DNA of 64,000 bases from Paguma larvata (GCA_030068075.1 CM057841.1:35753030-35817029), one strand, 5' to 3'; counted from the first letter of the stretch, positions 21,835 to 32,231 are shown. Made by a program: numbers and translations. Notes: generated by a model not told the origin, from the letters alone.

Positions 21835-22390
21835 AAACTGCACCAGAAGCTTGTAAAAATGACAAGGAAGACTTTATTCAAGACTATGGCAATAGTGGAG
21901 AGAGATTGAGCTCATCTTTGCTGAAACAAAAGGCAAATGGATTTTTCAAAGCTGGTGTATGTTAATGGAAAGGTCCTTGGGGACAATGAATGGTGAGTGA
22001 TTAGGCCATCTGTGTTTGCGGATTGTCCCTTTTTGAATGTAAGCTCCTGTCCTTTCACCAAGACTGGGAGACAGTGGGGCCATGTTTCTTGATGATTACA
22101 TTTCAAAGGGATGGCTCCCAGGTCCTTGAGAAAGACATTCTTAGGTTGTAAAACTGGCAAGAGACTGGGAGAAGACATACCTCAAAGGAACGGAGAAAGA
22201 ATTTACAATGGCAAGTTTTCTCAAGTAAACACTCTAAGAAAAGGGAAGTCGTGCATGTATAGTCAGGAAGAAACTTGTCTCAAATTTTGTCAAGTTGAGG
22301 GGAACATTAAGGCCTTCTTGGTTAATACTCCAGAAGGAAGCATGATTCCTTTCCTTCCTTTCTCATGGAGCCTATTGTATATGAAAAACG
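21835..22390 (-). mobile_element. Possible LTR remnant, antisense
   Basis: 'caaggaagactttattcaagac' (21862-21883) resembles the reverse complement of an LTR polyadenylation region, and 'ggaaaggtccttggggacaa' with later purine-rich text is typical of old antisense LTRs. No TG..CA ends or target duplication are visible, so the call is tentative. Confidence 0.3.
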
Positions 22391-22429
22391 AATAGTTTAA
22401 GGCTTCTCTGCCCTGTTTCCTGATTCTAG

Positions 22430-22590
22430 CAGTTCACTTATTGGTAGTGTAAATTTGACTTGTTGTTTGATTTACCTCAAGCTTGATCTTTTATCTGTAC
22501 AATAGAGATCATAAAGTAAAATCTACCTCATAGAATTATTGTAGTACAGATATGCAAGAGAGAGGGAAAATAATATAAACATCTAACATG
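22430..22590 (+). mobile_element. MIR SINE
   Basis: 'ttttatctgtacaatagagatcataaagtaaaatctacctcatagaattattgtag' (22489-22544) matches the MIR core 'tcatctgtaaaatggggataataa..cctacctcatagggttgttgtg'. Confidence 0.7.
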
Positions 22591-22594
22591 GGGA

Positions 22595-23010
22595 AATAAA
22601 AAGAAATGGCAATATTCATGTGATGGAAGACCACAGAGCAACAAAAATCAGTGCATTAATTTGTCATGTATTCACAAGATTGCACCTATAATACAAAAAT
22701 ATTCAGTAAAAATTTAAGAACTAGGTACACAGTATGATACTATTAATGAAAAAAATAACCTATTCCACAATATTTCCTATTGGTTATGGGGCACATACAT
22801 ATTACTAAAAGTTTATGAACCTGGATGAAAAGAATCACAACATCTCCCTAACTATCTTGCCTGGGAGCAAAGGAGGTGAATGTATCTGGGGAGGGACTAT
22901 GAGTTCCTTACCCTGCCTATAACATTTGATTTCTTACAAAAAGGTTTTTATCAAATATGACAAAATGCTAACTTCTCATTTTTAGGAGGGATATGTGTCA
23001 TTTTTCTCAT
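22595..23010 (+). mobile_element. Possible old L1 3' UTR
   Basis: 'tgatggaagaccacagagca', 'ggtacacagtatgatactatt', 'atctggggagggactatgag' and 'ttatcaaatatgacaaaatgc' follow the pattern of ancient L1 3' UTR sequence. No single block is diagnostic. Confidence 0.3.
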
Positions 23011-23079
23011 TCTCTTTGGAATTTAAATACCTGTGAATCATAAAATGAAAAATGAGAAGAAGGGGGAGGGAGAGATGGA

Positions 23080-23101
23080 AGAGAGAGAGAGAGAGAGAGC
23101 G
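23080..23101. repeat. (GA)n microsatellite
   Basis: About ten GA units ending in a CpG-containing 'gcgcgagcgc' stretch, unusual in this CpG-poor window. Confidence 0.8.
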
Positions 23102-23639
23102 CGAGCGCATCCGCAAGAGACGGCCCATGCTAGCACAGGAGTTTGAGTGAAATACCGCCTGCTTCTCTCTTGTGTGTCTCTCTTAGAGAGAACTGAGGGG
23201 GAGAGAATTTGAAAGCAGACTGAACAGACAGCCCCACACCACATTGTGCCTGAAGCACCCAGTGTACAGAGAGGCATTCAAATAGGCTGCTGGTGAGGCA
23301 CTGATTGTTTTGGCTGCTTCTGCTCTCATGTGATTGAAGCAGCAAAGGTTTTAAGACTTCAAACCCCAGCTCTGATCTGAAAATGAAGTTAGGTGTTTGA
23401 GAAACAGCTGCTAGAAACAGCTCGGCTCCCTCTGGAGCTTCTGGTCGGCTTCAAAGCAGCTGCCGGAAGGGAGGGAGGCAAGCAAACTGTCTTGGGCATG
23501 TGTGTGTTAATAAAAACAAAATGGCTCTCCCTAAATAAAACATGGCTGGTTTCCCTAGGTTGAAGAATTCAATTCTAATTCCACATTTCTGTGTCTTTTG
23601 AGGTTTTGAGCAAAGAACTTAGAGCATCATCTTTCCATA

Positions 23640-23800
23640 CCCTTGGGGCCTTTAGATTCAGACAGTGCAAAATGACTCATGTCTTACTCCCAGCTCAGCC
23701 ATTTCCAATCTCTGGGGGCTGGGACAAAGTAACCTCTCTGAGCCTCAGTTACCCCCTCTGTCAGTTAGCTTAGATCCTTGTGATAACGTGTATAAGGAAC
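23640..23800 (+). mobile_element. MIR SINE, 3' end abutting a CAN SINE
   Basis: 'ttactcccagctcagccatttc', 'gacaaagtaacctctctgagcctcagttaccccctctgtcagt' and 'ttgtgataacgtgtataaggaac' follow MIR order. The SINE begins right after it, so the MIR end was probably the insertion site. Confidence 0.75.
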
Positions 23801-23802
23801 TT

Positions 23803-23931
23803 GGGGACACTTAGGTGGCTCAGTTGGTTAAGCGACTGACTTCGGCTCAGGTCATGATCTTAGGGGTCGTGGATTCAAACCCTGTGTCAGGCTCTATGCT
23901 CACAACTTAGAGCCTAGAGCCTGCTTGGGAT

Positions 23932-23967
<36 letters not shown>

Positions 23968-24089
23968 TCTGTCTCTCTCTCTCTCTCTTTGTCTGTCTCT
24001 CTCTCTCTCTCTTTTTCTCTCTCTGCCCCTCCCCTACTCACACTGTGTCTCTCTCAAAAATAAATAAACATTAAATATTATTAAAAAAA
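23803..24089 (+). mobile_element. CAN SINE with expanded CT tract
   Basis: Head 'ggggacacttaggtggctcag', B box 'ggattcaaaccc', 'gagcctagagcctgcttggga', then about 95 bases of CT/GTCT repeats (23933-24025), 'tgcccctcccctactcacac' and an 'aaaaataaataaacatt' tail. The CT body is several times longer than in its sisters. Confidence 0.92.
23933..24025. repeat. (CT)n expansion inside a SINE
   Basis: Nearly pure CT with periodic GT interruptions. It is a homopurine-homopyrimidine tract with H-DNA potential and probably a length polymorphism. Confidence 0.85.
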
Positions 24090-24489
24090 GAATTTGAAAA
24101 ATGGTAGAACTCTATATCAGTGAATATCTTCTGCTAACTTCATTCATGTATTCATGTATACATTCGTTTTATTATGCTCTTTTCTTTTCTTTTTCTTTTT
24201 TTTATTTTTAGGAAAAACCAGGATTCACTCAAGTTTACCTTATTGCCAGGCTGGGAGCTCCCTAATTTGCTTAGAACTTTTCTGGTTTTAGCACTGAGAG
24301 TTCTATGTCCTGGGAAAACCCTCAGCTCTGGACAAACCAGGATGGTTGGTTACCCCACAGTGTATTCTCCACATGACAGATCAGAGTTCTTTGTCCTCAG
24401 GAAGTTTATAATCTAAGATAAATTCTTAATCTCCTTATCATCCTTGATCTATAAATTATAATAATTTCTTTATTAGTTATTACTCTATA

Positions 24490-24635
24490 ACCTCCCATAC
24501 TGGACTATAAATTCATATAAAGCAGAGAAGACATTATTTTTTTCATTATATCCATTACCAAGTTTTTATTTTCTAGGAATGTGATTAGGAATTCAATAAA
24601 TATGTACCATACACATGAATTAATACACGAGATCA
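24490..24635 (+). mobile_element. L2 LINE 3' end
   Basis: 'actggactataaattcatataaagcagagaaga' (24500-24532), 'ttctaggaatgtgattagg' and 'aattcaataaatatgtacc' (24591-24609) give the L2 3'-UTR order. Confidence 0.6.
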
Positions 24636-24710
24636 ATGGATTCTTTTATTTCCAGTTGTTATAGTCTTAATTAAATACTGAGCTGTTTTACTCTTTAAAT
24701 TTCTATGTAA

Positions 24711-24712
<2 letters not shown>

Positions 24713-24748
<36 letters not shown>
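24713..24748. repeat. (CA)n microsatellite
   Basis: Eighteen uninterrupted CA units, the purest dinucleotide repeat in the window and a likely polymorphic marker. Confidence 0.95.
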
Positions 24749-24751
<3 letters not shown>

Positions 24752-24769
24752 TTTGACACTGACTATCAC

Positions 24770-24900
24770 AATCACTGGTGCATAAATTTTAGGATGTTTA
24801 GAAATCATTTGGAGATATTGTTAAAATACAAAATTTGGGGCCCTGAGCCTGAGATTCTGATACAGTAACTAAGGGATAGGGCCTAAAAGACTTCCCTAAC
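24770..24900 (+). mobile_element. MER5-type hAT remnant
   Basis: 'gtttagaaatcatttggagat' , 'aaaatacaaaatttggggccctgag' and 'gattctgatacagtaac' follow the MER5 order. Part of it (24840-24873) is matched in inverted orientation at about 25660-25695. Confidence 0.55.
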
Positions 24901-25654
24901 TCATCCTTTTATTTTGTTTTTCCTTACTTTCTTATTTTTCCCCTAACTCATATTTAAAAAGCAAGTAACCTGATAAGTTTTGAGGATTGCTTAAAGTTGT
25001 GAGTATACTCAGGTAAACACTGAGTGTGTTGCTTCCGGTGAGGGCTTTGAATAAAATTATCCACCAGGGCATCTGGACTGGCCTTCTGGGCTTATTTGCA
25101 CAAGAAAGATATTCTCATCCAGGAGGGTATGAAGATTTTTCATAATAACCATATTTCTGCTAAAGCTCCAGGCTAGAATATCTCCATTATGGAAATCAAA
25201 GCATTATATAGAGAGAACAGAAGTGAGCTGGTTTTCCTATTCCACTGAGAATGGAACATAAGTTAAAACATTCTCTTGGGCTTTTAAGTTTTGAGGTGAT
25301 GCGTGATTTTCGAAAGTGAGAAAGAAAGCTTACTTTACTAGATGGTTGAATAAGGAAGGTTGTAAATTATAAAAGAAAAAAAAAATCCTAGAGAGGTAGC
25401 TAACAAAAATACGCTCTGTGGTAAGTACTGCAATCCATAGACTCCTAAGTGAGATGACTGTATGTGTATCCATCAGTTTGGGGATCCTTGAAGGTAAAAG
25501 GAGGCACTATTGATAATTTCTCTAATCAACAGCTGTAAACCAGAAACACTCTGAGCAAACCAGAATACACCCTATTCATAGTGCAAGAGGATAGGTGTGT
25601 GTTTTTCCCAAAGCTACTAGGACATGAGAATCACTTTGTGTGTTTGCTCATTCT

Positions 25655-25697
25655 TACCCTCTATACTTAAGTTACTATATCAGAATCTCAGGCTTAG
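25655..25697 (-). mobile_element. MER5-type fragment next to the L1 break
   Basis: On the minus strand 'ccctaagcctgagattctgatatagtaact' matches 'ccctgagcctgagattctgatacagtaact' at 24841-24870 at 28 of 30 bases. It touches the broken end of the L1 that starts at about 25698. Confidence 0.5.
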
Positions 25698-28397
25698 GGC
25701 TCAGCATAATACCCTCCACATTGTTGCAAACGGCAGGATATCATTCTTTCTCATTGCCAAGTTGTATTCTATTGTATATATAAACCACATCTTTACCCAT
25801 TCATCAGTTGATGGACACTTGGGCTCTTTCCATAATTTGGCTATTGTTGATAGTGCTGCTATAAACATTGGGGTACATGTGCCCCTTTGAATCAGCACTC
25901 CTGTATCCTTTGGATAAATTCCTAGTAGTGCTATTGTTGGGTCACGGGTAATTCTAATTTTTTTTTTTGACGTTTATTTTTTGAGACATAGAGACAGAGT
26001 GTGAGCAGGAGAAAGGCAGAGAGAGAGGAGACACAGAATCCGAAGCAGGCTCCAGGCTCTGAGCTGTCAGCACAGAGCCTGACGCGGGACTCGAACTCAC
26101 AGACCGCGAGATCATGACCTGAGCCGAAGTCGGCCGCTTAACCGACTGAGCCACCCAGGCGCCCCTAATTCTATTTTTAATATATTGGGGAATCTCCACA
26201 CTGTTTTCCAGAGTGGCTGCACCAGTTTGCATTCCCACCAACAGTGCAGGAGTGTTCCAGTCTCTCCACATTCTCACCAATACCTGTTGTTTTCTGACTG
26301 GAGTGAGGTGGTATCTCAATGTAGTTTTGATTTGTATTTCCTGGATGATGAGTGACATTGAACATCGTTTCATGTGTTTGTTGGTCATCCTGCTGTCTTC
26401 TTTGGAGAAATGTCTATACATGTCTTCTGCCCATTTCTTTACTGGATTATTTGTTTTTCAGGTGTTGAGTTTGGTAAGTTCTTTATAGATTTTGGATACT
26501 AACCCTTTATCCGATATGTCATTTACAAATATCTTCTCCCATTCTGTCGGTTGCCTTTTAGTGTTTTTGATTGTTAAGCGTTTTATCTTGATGAGGTCCC
26601 AATAGTTCATTTTTTGCTTTCATTTCTCTTGCCTTCGGAAACGTGTAGAGTAAGAAATTGCTGTGGCTGAGGTCGAAGAGGTTGTTGCCTGTTTTCTCCT
26701 CGAAGGTTTCGATGGTTTCCTGTCTCGCATTTAGGTCTTTCATACATTGAGTTTATTTTTGTGTATGGGGTAAGAAGTGGTCTAGTTTCATTCTTCTGCA
26801 TGTTGCTGTATAGTCCTCCCAGCACAATTTGCTAAAGAGTATCCATTGGATATTCTTTCCTGCTTTGTCAAAGATTAGTTGGCCATACATTTATGGGTCC
26901 AATTCTGAGTTCTCTATTCTATTCCATTGGTCTATGTGTCTGTTTTAGTACCAACACCATACTGTCTTGATATTTACAGCTTTGTAGTAGAGGCTAACGT
27001 CTGGGATTGTGATGCCTCTCGCTTTAGTTTTCTTTTTCTACATTACTTTGGATATTTGGAGTCTTTGTGGTTCCAAACAAATTTTAGGGTTGTTCGTTGT
27101 CACTCTGAGAAGAATGCCAGTGTACTTTAATTGGGATTGCATTGAATGTGTAGATTGCTTTGGGTAGTATCAACATTTTAACAATATTTGTTCTTTCAAT
27201 CCATGAACATGGAATGTTTTTCCATTTCTTTGTGTCTTCTTCAATTTCTTTTGTAAGTGTTCTATAGTTTTCAGCACCCAAATCTTTAACATCTTTGGTT
27301 AGGTTTATCCTAGGTATTTTATGGTTCTTTGCAATTGTATCGATTCAATCAATTGTATCAATTTGCAATTCAAATCAATTTCTTGATTTCTCTTTCTTTT
27401 GCTTCATTATTGGTGTATAAAATGCAACCAATTTCTGTATATTGATTTTGTATTCTGTGACTGCTGAATTCATGTATCAGTTCTAACAGCTTTTTGGTGG
27501 AGTCTTTCAAGTTTTCCATGTAAAGTATCATGTCATCTGTGAAAAGTGATAGTTCACTTCTTTGCCAATTTGTATGCCTTTATTACATTTTGTTGTCTGA
27601 TTGCTGAGACTAGGACTTCCAACACTACGTTAAACAACAGTGGTGAGAATGGACATCACTGTCGTGTTCCTTATCTCGGGGGAGAAGCTCTCAGTTTTTC
27701 CCCATTAAGGATGATATTAGCTGTGGGCTTTTCATATATGGCTTTTATGATATTAAGGTGTGTTCCTTCTGTCCCAACTTTCTTGAGGGCTTTTTTTAAG
27801 AAAGGATGCTGTATTCTCTCAAATGCTTTTTCTGTATATATTGATAGGATCATATGCTTCTTATCCTTTCTTCTATTAATGTGAAGTATCACATTGATTG
27901 ATTTGGGAATATGGAACCAGCCCTGCAACCCAGGAATGAATCCCACTTGATCAAGGTGAATAATTCATTTAATAAACTGCTGAATTCGATTTGCTAGTAT
28001 CTTGTTTAGAATTTTTGCATCCATGTTCATTAGGGATATTGGCCTATCATTCTCCTTTTCAGTGGAGTCTTTGTCTGGTTTTGGAATCAGGGTAATGCTG
28101 GCTTCATAGAATGAGTCTGGAAGCTTCCCTCCTGTTTCTATTTTTTGGAACAGCTTGAGAAGGATAGGTATTAACTCTACTTTAAATGTCTGGTAGAATT
28201 CCCCCGGGAAGGCATCTGGCCAAGGGCTCTTATTTGTTGGGAGATTTTTGATGACTGATTCAATTTCTTCCTTGGTTATGCGTCTATTCAAATTTTCTAT
28301 TTCTTTCCATTTGAGTTTTGGTATTGTGTGGGTGTCTAGGAATTTGTCCATTTCTTCCAGATGTTTCAATTTGTTGGCAAATAATTTTTCATAGGTC
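25698..28397 (-). pseudogene. L1 ORF2 pseudogene (RT and C-terminal part)
   Basis: L1 ORF2p nicks DNA and reverse-transcribes its RNA at the nick; this copy cannot do so. The minus-strand frame at 28397-27965 shows the conserved RT start ([47 protein letters not shown]). The frame at 27946-27671 continues with [24 protein letters not shown] and [10 protein letters not shown]. In motif A the catalytic Asp is replaced by Tyr (codon at 27836-27838). Motif C survives as LFTDDMILY near 27511-27550 (the two Asp codons are 27532-27537). Further down, frameshifts and stops break the frame many times, and the SINE at 25958 interrupts the C-terminal part. The endonuclease domain is absent. The upstream part of the 187-codon frame (28398-28528) is 5'-UTR-derived, not ORF2. 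Confidence 0.88.
25958..26165 (-). mobile_element. CAN SINE nested in the L1
   Basis: Close to the felid consensus on the minus strand (head 'gagccacccaggcgcccc', B box complement 'gactcgaactcac', 'agctgtcagcacagagcctga', GA tract, T-run). The L1 sequence taattctaattttt (25949-25962) is repeated as taattctattttta (26166-26179). Removing the SINE and one copy restores a continuous L1 reading, so it arrived after the L1. Confidence 0.95.
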
Positions 28398-29185
28398 CCA
28401 CCTTGTTGGCGATGGCGAGAAAAATGGCAACACCCAGTGCTCTTTTCCCTGGACTGAGTGTCCCAAACCATTCTGCTCAGGCTGTCCTCGCAGTAATGCA
28501 TGGGCATGAGCAAGCAGGTTTGTCCCACTCCACAGTCTCCTGTGCCTCCTAAGTGCTTGGCCAGGATTCAAACCCCAATGTCTTAAAGGATCCCACTCCA
28601 TGTGCCCTTGGGTAGAGCCACTCAGCCCTGCTGACAAAGGGCTTCTGGCTAGCAGGTGCCTGCAGGATCCTTGGAGTGGCTATATGCCTTCTTCCCACAA
28701 CACTCCAGGAAGGGGACTGCTCTCTCTGACTGTGCCTCTGAGTTCACTATTGAGCCCAGGGCTGAATCCTCCTTCCCCACAGGTACATGAACAGGGCAGG
28801 AGGCCTTAGTTCTGATAAAGTCCACCAACCCTGGAACGAGTTTGAATTTGGCTCTTTCTCTGTTGTTTTTCTTTCCCTGGTCTGTGGTTATTCTCTTGTC
28901 CAAATACAATCCTACACTTACACAGCCTCTCTTTCTCTTCCTTTTGTCTCTCCAAAGAAGGGAATCCCTCCCCTCTGTGGCTACACCACCTGTTTTATCT
29001 CTTCCAGTTTGCAGTCATGCACCTATGGCCTGCCAAGTTGTCCTCATGGTCCTCTGGAGATGTTTCTGTCACTCTGTAGCCTTGATTCCTGGAATTCAAA
29101 GTCTTCTGGCCTCAATACTTCTGTGTTCGAGGTATGAGGGAACTTCAGGGCCCCATATTTCTCTGCCATGTTGACTCACTCCTCT
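28398..29185 (-). mobile_element. Probable L1 5' UTR segment
   Basis: About 790 bp that is more GC-rich than its surroundings. On the minus strand it begins gaggagtgagtcaacatggc, the style of carnivore L1 5' ends, and is followed by purine-rich non-coding text. L1 5' UTRs carry the internal RNA polymerase II promoter. The frames across it (for example 28649-28909 and 28787-29174) overlap on both strands and show no domain. Confidence 0.6.
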
Positions 29186-29264
29186 TTTTTTGTGTATTTC
29201 TTAGCACAGGAAAAATGAGTGTCTTGGACAAGAGGTTGTTGAGATTAGATTACTGGTGCAGATG

Positions 29265-29445
29265 GTGAGATGATTAAAACTAAGGATCTGGGATTATAGT
29301 TCTTGGGTTCGAAGTCCTCTTACAGCATTCACTAGCTTTGTGAAGTTGGGGAAATTATATTAGTTCTCTCGGCATTAATATCAGTAAATGAAGGTGATGA
29401 TGGTATAACAGGGCATTGTGGGCATTAAATATAATTAGCTGTGTC
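29265..29445 (+). mobile_element. MIR SINE
   Basis: 'aaggatctgggattatagttcttgggttcgaagtcc' (29283-29318), 'cactagctttgtgaagttgggg', 'agttctctcggcattaatatcagtaaatgaa' and 'gggcattaaatataatta' follow MIR order. Confidence 0.75.
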
Positions 29446-29920
29446 ACCTCTTATTGCTTTTGTAAAATTTCCTTGGCATACATCTGATTTCAGCCAAAGC
29501 TTTGATAGATGGTTTTGACTCACACTGATCACATTCCACCTCAAGCCATTGCTTATCTCCCTGTTTTGCCCCAGGGCCTTCTCCACCCCTTGGTACTTCC
29601 CTTAGTTCATGTGAAGGGGCAGCCCAGAAGTGCAGAGAAGTCAGCCTTTAATCAATAGGAGTTGGAATCCAATGGATAAATGCTCCAGACTCCTCTTGTT
29701 TAGAAGAACAATTATGGAAGTCATTTTACATACTTCTCAGAAGTCTTGACAAGGTCAAGACCTCAAGGCCAATATCAGTAACTTCGGTAAAAATATATAT
29801 ATTATCTTTTGCTCCTTATTTATCTCCTTCATTTCATTACCTCATTCTGTTTCCAAGGATCATCTCATCCTCAGTCCCCCAAACTCTCCCACCTGCCCTA
29901 GTCTCAAACTTGAGGAAAAT
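29446..29920. other. Unannotated unique sequence
   Basis: Nothing recognised beyond short AT-rich runs. Confidence 0.45.
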
Positions 29921-29924
29921 AAAC

Positions 29925-30006
29925 TCAGCTATATAAAGCACTAAGCACAGTTTTTGGCACATAATAAGCTCAATTATACACTCATAATAAGCCCAGTGAA
30001 AGTTAG
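29925..30006 (+). mobile_element. MIR 3'-end fragment
   Basis: 'atataaagcactaagcacagtttttggcacataataagctcaatta' (29930-29976) matches the MIR tail 'gtaaagcgcttagaacagtgcctggcacatagtaagcgctcaata'. Confidence 0.6.
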
Positions 30007-30030
30007 CTACTACTACTACTACTACTAGTA
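30007..30030. repeat. (CTA)n microsatellite
   Basis: Seven trinucleotide units following the MIR end, a common place for such repeats to form. Confidence 0.85.
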
Positions 30031-31345
30031 ATAAAAATGATTTTTTTCTTTTGCACTGCAGGGTGAGCTAGAGATCTGTATAATTTACAGTAAAGGGACC
30101 ATTCTGATTCTTTTCTGAAATAGACTTGAGATAACGTATAAATTTTTTTTATCCAAGGAGCTCATACACCTTCTATAGTCTTCGTGTCATCAAGATAGAT
30201 ATCTATTGTTTTCTACTTTCTACCTCACAGAAATGTTCTAGGAATCATAAGTGAGTGCTTTTACTTAGTTCTTTCATCCCCCAGGCAAAGAAAAGGAAAC
30301 CACGCAAATCCAGGGGAACAGTTTGTATTGAACACCTGCTAATCTTTTTTTATATTTCGCTGCTGCTTTCATAGCATGGAAGAGACTTGTTTCATTACTG
30401 CCACTGGCAATTGTTATTATTTGTTGAACATCCACTTGTCCTTGTGTTTAGAGATGTAGGCCATCGTTGACTTTTTGTTTGTCTAATCACTGCGCAGAGT
30501 TTCTTGTGGGTTTTCTGAAGCTGAGACCAACTTCTCAGCTCACCCTAGACATATAAATTTCATCCTCAGGGATAAGAGATTTCAAGAGAATTTTAGACAT
30601 GCTTCTGAACGCTTCTCCAGGAAAAGAAGATTCTGGGAATTCATGAGGCTAAAAGAGGTGCATTATTATTGTGGAAAGATTCTTTCTCACACCCTTTCTG
30701 CTTCAAGTTTTCAATCTCCTAAACTTTTTCCTAGCTGAAGATAAGTCCTAGTGGGTACTTGATGGAAGTAAAGATAGACCATCTCAAATTACTTCTCCAG
30801 GACATTCCTTTTAAAAAACATTCCTTTTATTCAAATTAATGAGGAAAATGTGTCTGTCTCCTTTGTCAGGTTTTATTAATTAAAGGTGGTTTGGATGAAT
30901 TCCAATTGGTCAAGACCACTCACACTGTTAGGTATCTTTCTGGTATTTTAATACCTTATATTTATCCAATCTCAGTCAAATAAATTGCCATCATTGTCTT
31001 TCTTCCTGAACTGCAAGCTCTGTGAATAAAAATCTTTTCTTAGTAACTAGTTCCTGTGACCTAAAGAAGCTTCATGAACCTTTGACCTCATTTCCATATT
31101 ATATTTACTTCAGTTCCACAAATTCCATTGTATAGCTTTTCATAGTGACAAAAGTACAAGAATTAAATGGAAGATCCTATAATCTGGTCACTTGTGCCTA
31201 TTGTAGGGATCATTTCATATGGGGAAGTCGTATCTTCTATTTCATGTAAATGATGGAAATGCATATTACAAAAAAGAAAATTATTAAAAATGTAATGATC
31301 TAGTGATAACTATTGTTAGTGTAATAGTTTTAGCATCACAAATAA
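30031..31345. other. Unannotated unique sequence
   Basis: No repeat family or gene recognised. A 16-base period duplication (cattccttttaaaa) lies near 30805-30830. Confidence 0.5.
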
Positions 31346-31349
31346 TTAA

Positions 31350-31570
31350 AAAAAATAGATAATATTTAGTAGCATCTCTGTTCCAGGCATAGTGCTAAGC
31401 ACTTTGCATACATTCTTTTGTTTGTAATTCACAATGACTCCATCAACTACATGCTATGTCAAGGTTAAATATTGACTTGCCAGAGTTAACATAGCCTGTA
31501 AAAGATGGTTCTGGGCTTCCAACCAAGGTTTGCCTGACACCACGATCTATATATTAACTAAGACATAATC
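31350..31570 (-). mobile_element. MIR SINE, antisense
   Basis: 'ttccaggcatagtgctaagcactttgcatacattctt' (31381-31417), 'attcacaatgactccatcaac', 'gacttgccagagttaacatagcc' and 'gggcttccaaccaaggtttgcctga' follow the antisense MIR order. A second, weaker MIR-like trace runs on to about 31680. Confidence 0.75.
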
Positions 31571-31829
31571 TATCTTACTTCCTATCCATTATCTTATTTC
31601 ATTCTTACCCTCAGAAGCTATTAATTTCACCCTTGTAGGGTCAGGGGAACTGAGATGCAGGAAAGGGGCCCATACTGGAAGGGGAAGAATTAGTTATTAT
31701 TTTGCTTCATTTTTCTCCAGTATCCTATTACCTCCCCACCCTCTTCAAGGTTTCAAACCTTGAGGACTCATGTGCTACACATTTGAACTGCACATACTTT
31801 TTCTACCTAAATAAAATTCTGCTGGGGAT

Positions 31830-31995
31830 TGTCTTAGAACAGGTTTCCTAGAAAGCAGAGCCTGGGGCACAGGCTATGTGCCAATATTTTATTGGAGAGA
31901 ACAATTTTCAGAAGCAGAAGTGAGGTGTAAAGGAAATTAAGTGGGAAAGAAGGGAGGGAAAATACAAGGAGATCCTTTGGCAAGCTGGTCACAGT
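31830..31995 (-). repeat. Unnamed dispersed repeat, copy B
   Basis: 'caggtttcctagaaagcagagcctggggcacaggc' and 'caatattttattggagagaac' parallel the blocks of the copies at 14655 and 59805 ('agcagagcctgagac', then 'tttatttgggagg'). A SINE was inserted at its right end. Confidence 0.4.
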
Positions 31996-32018
31996 TTGTA
32001 AAAGTGTGGCTGACTGCT

Positions 32019-32231
32019 GGGGCACCTGGTAGGCTCAGTTGGTTAAGCATCCGACTCTTAATTTTGGCTCATATCATGATCTTACAGTTGTGAGATCCAG
32101 CATCAAGCTCTGGGCTGTGCATAGAATCTGCTTTGGGATTCTCTCTCTCCCTTTCTTTCTGCCCCTCCCTGCCTCCCTCCTTCCCTCCCTCCCTCTCTGT
32201 CTCTCTCTAAGTAAATAAATAAATATTTAAA
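32019..32231 (+). mobile_element. CAN SINE, older subfamily
   Basis: Head 'ggggcacctggtaggctcag', 'ccgactcttaattttggctc', 'gagatccagcatcaagctctggg' and a CCTT-rich tract (32161-32210). The region after the B box differs from the main felid form, suggesting another subfamily. Duplications aaagtgtggctgactgct (32001-32018) and aaagtgtgactaactgct (32232-32249) differ at two of 18 bases. Confidence 0.92.

Larger units (their letters stand above)
25698..29185 (-). mobile_element. L1 LINE, rearranged: 5' UTR joined to RT, no 3' end
   Basis: On the minus strand the element starts near 29185 with a stretch I read as a carnivore L1 5' UTR (head gaggagtgagtcaacatggc). At about 28397 it passes directly into ORF2 just upstream of the reverse transcriptase. 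It then runs through RT and the ORF2 C-terminal region to 'ggtattatgctgag' at 25698, where it stops without 3' UTR or poly(A). ORF1 and the ORF2 endonuclease are missing, so there is an internal deletion of roughly 2 kb or more, plus loss of the 3' end. A CAN SINE is nested at 25958-26165. Identification of ORF2 is firm; identification of the 5' UTR rests on its head and its position. Confidence 0.85.

Noticed and set aside
28389..29174. Several frames of 60-116 codons on both strands
   Set aside because: They lie in the probable L1 5' UTR, which is non-coding; overlapping frames in GC-richer sequence are expected.
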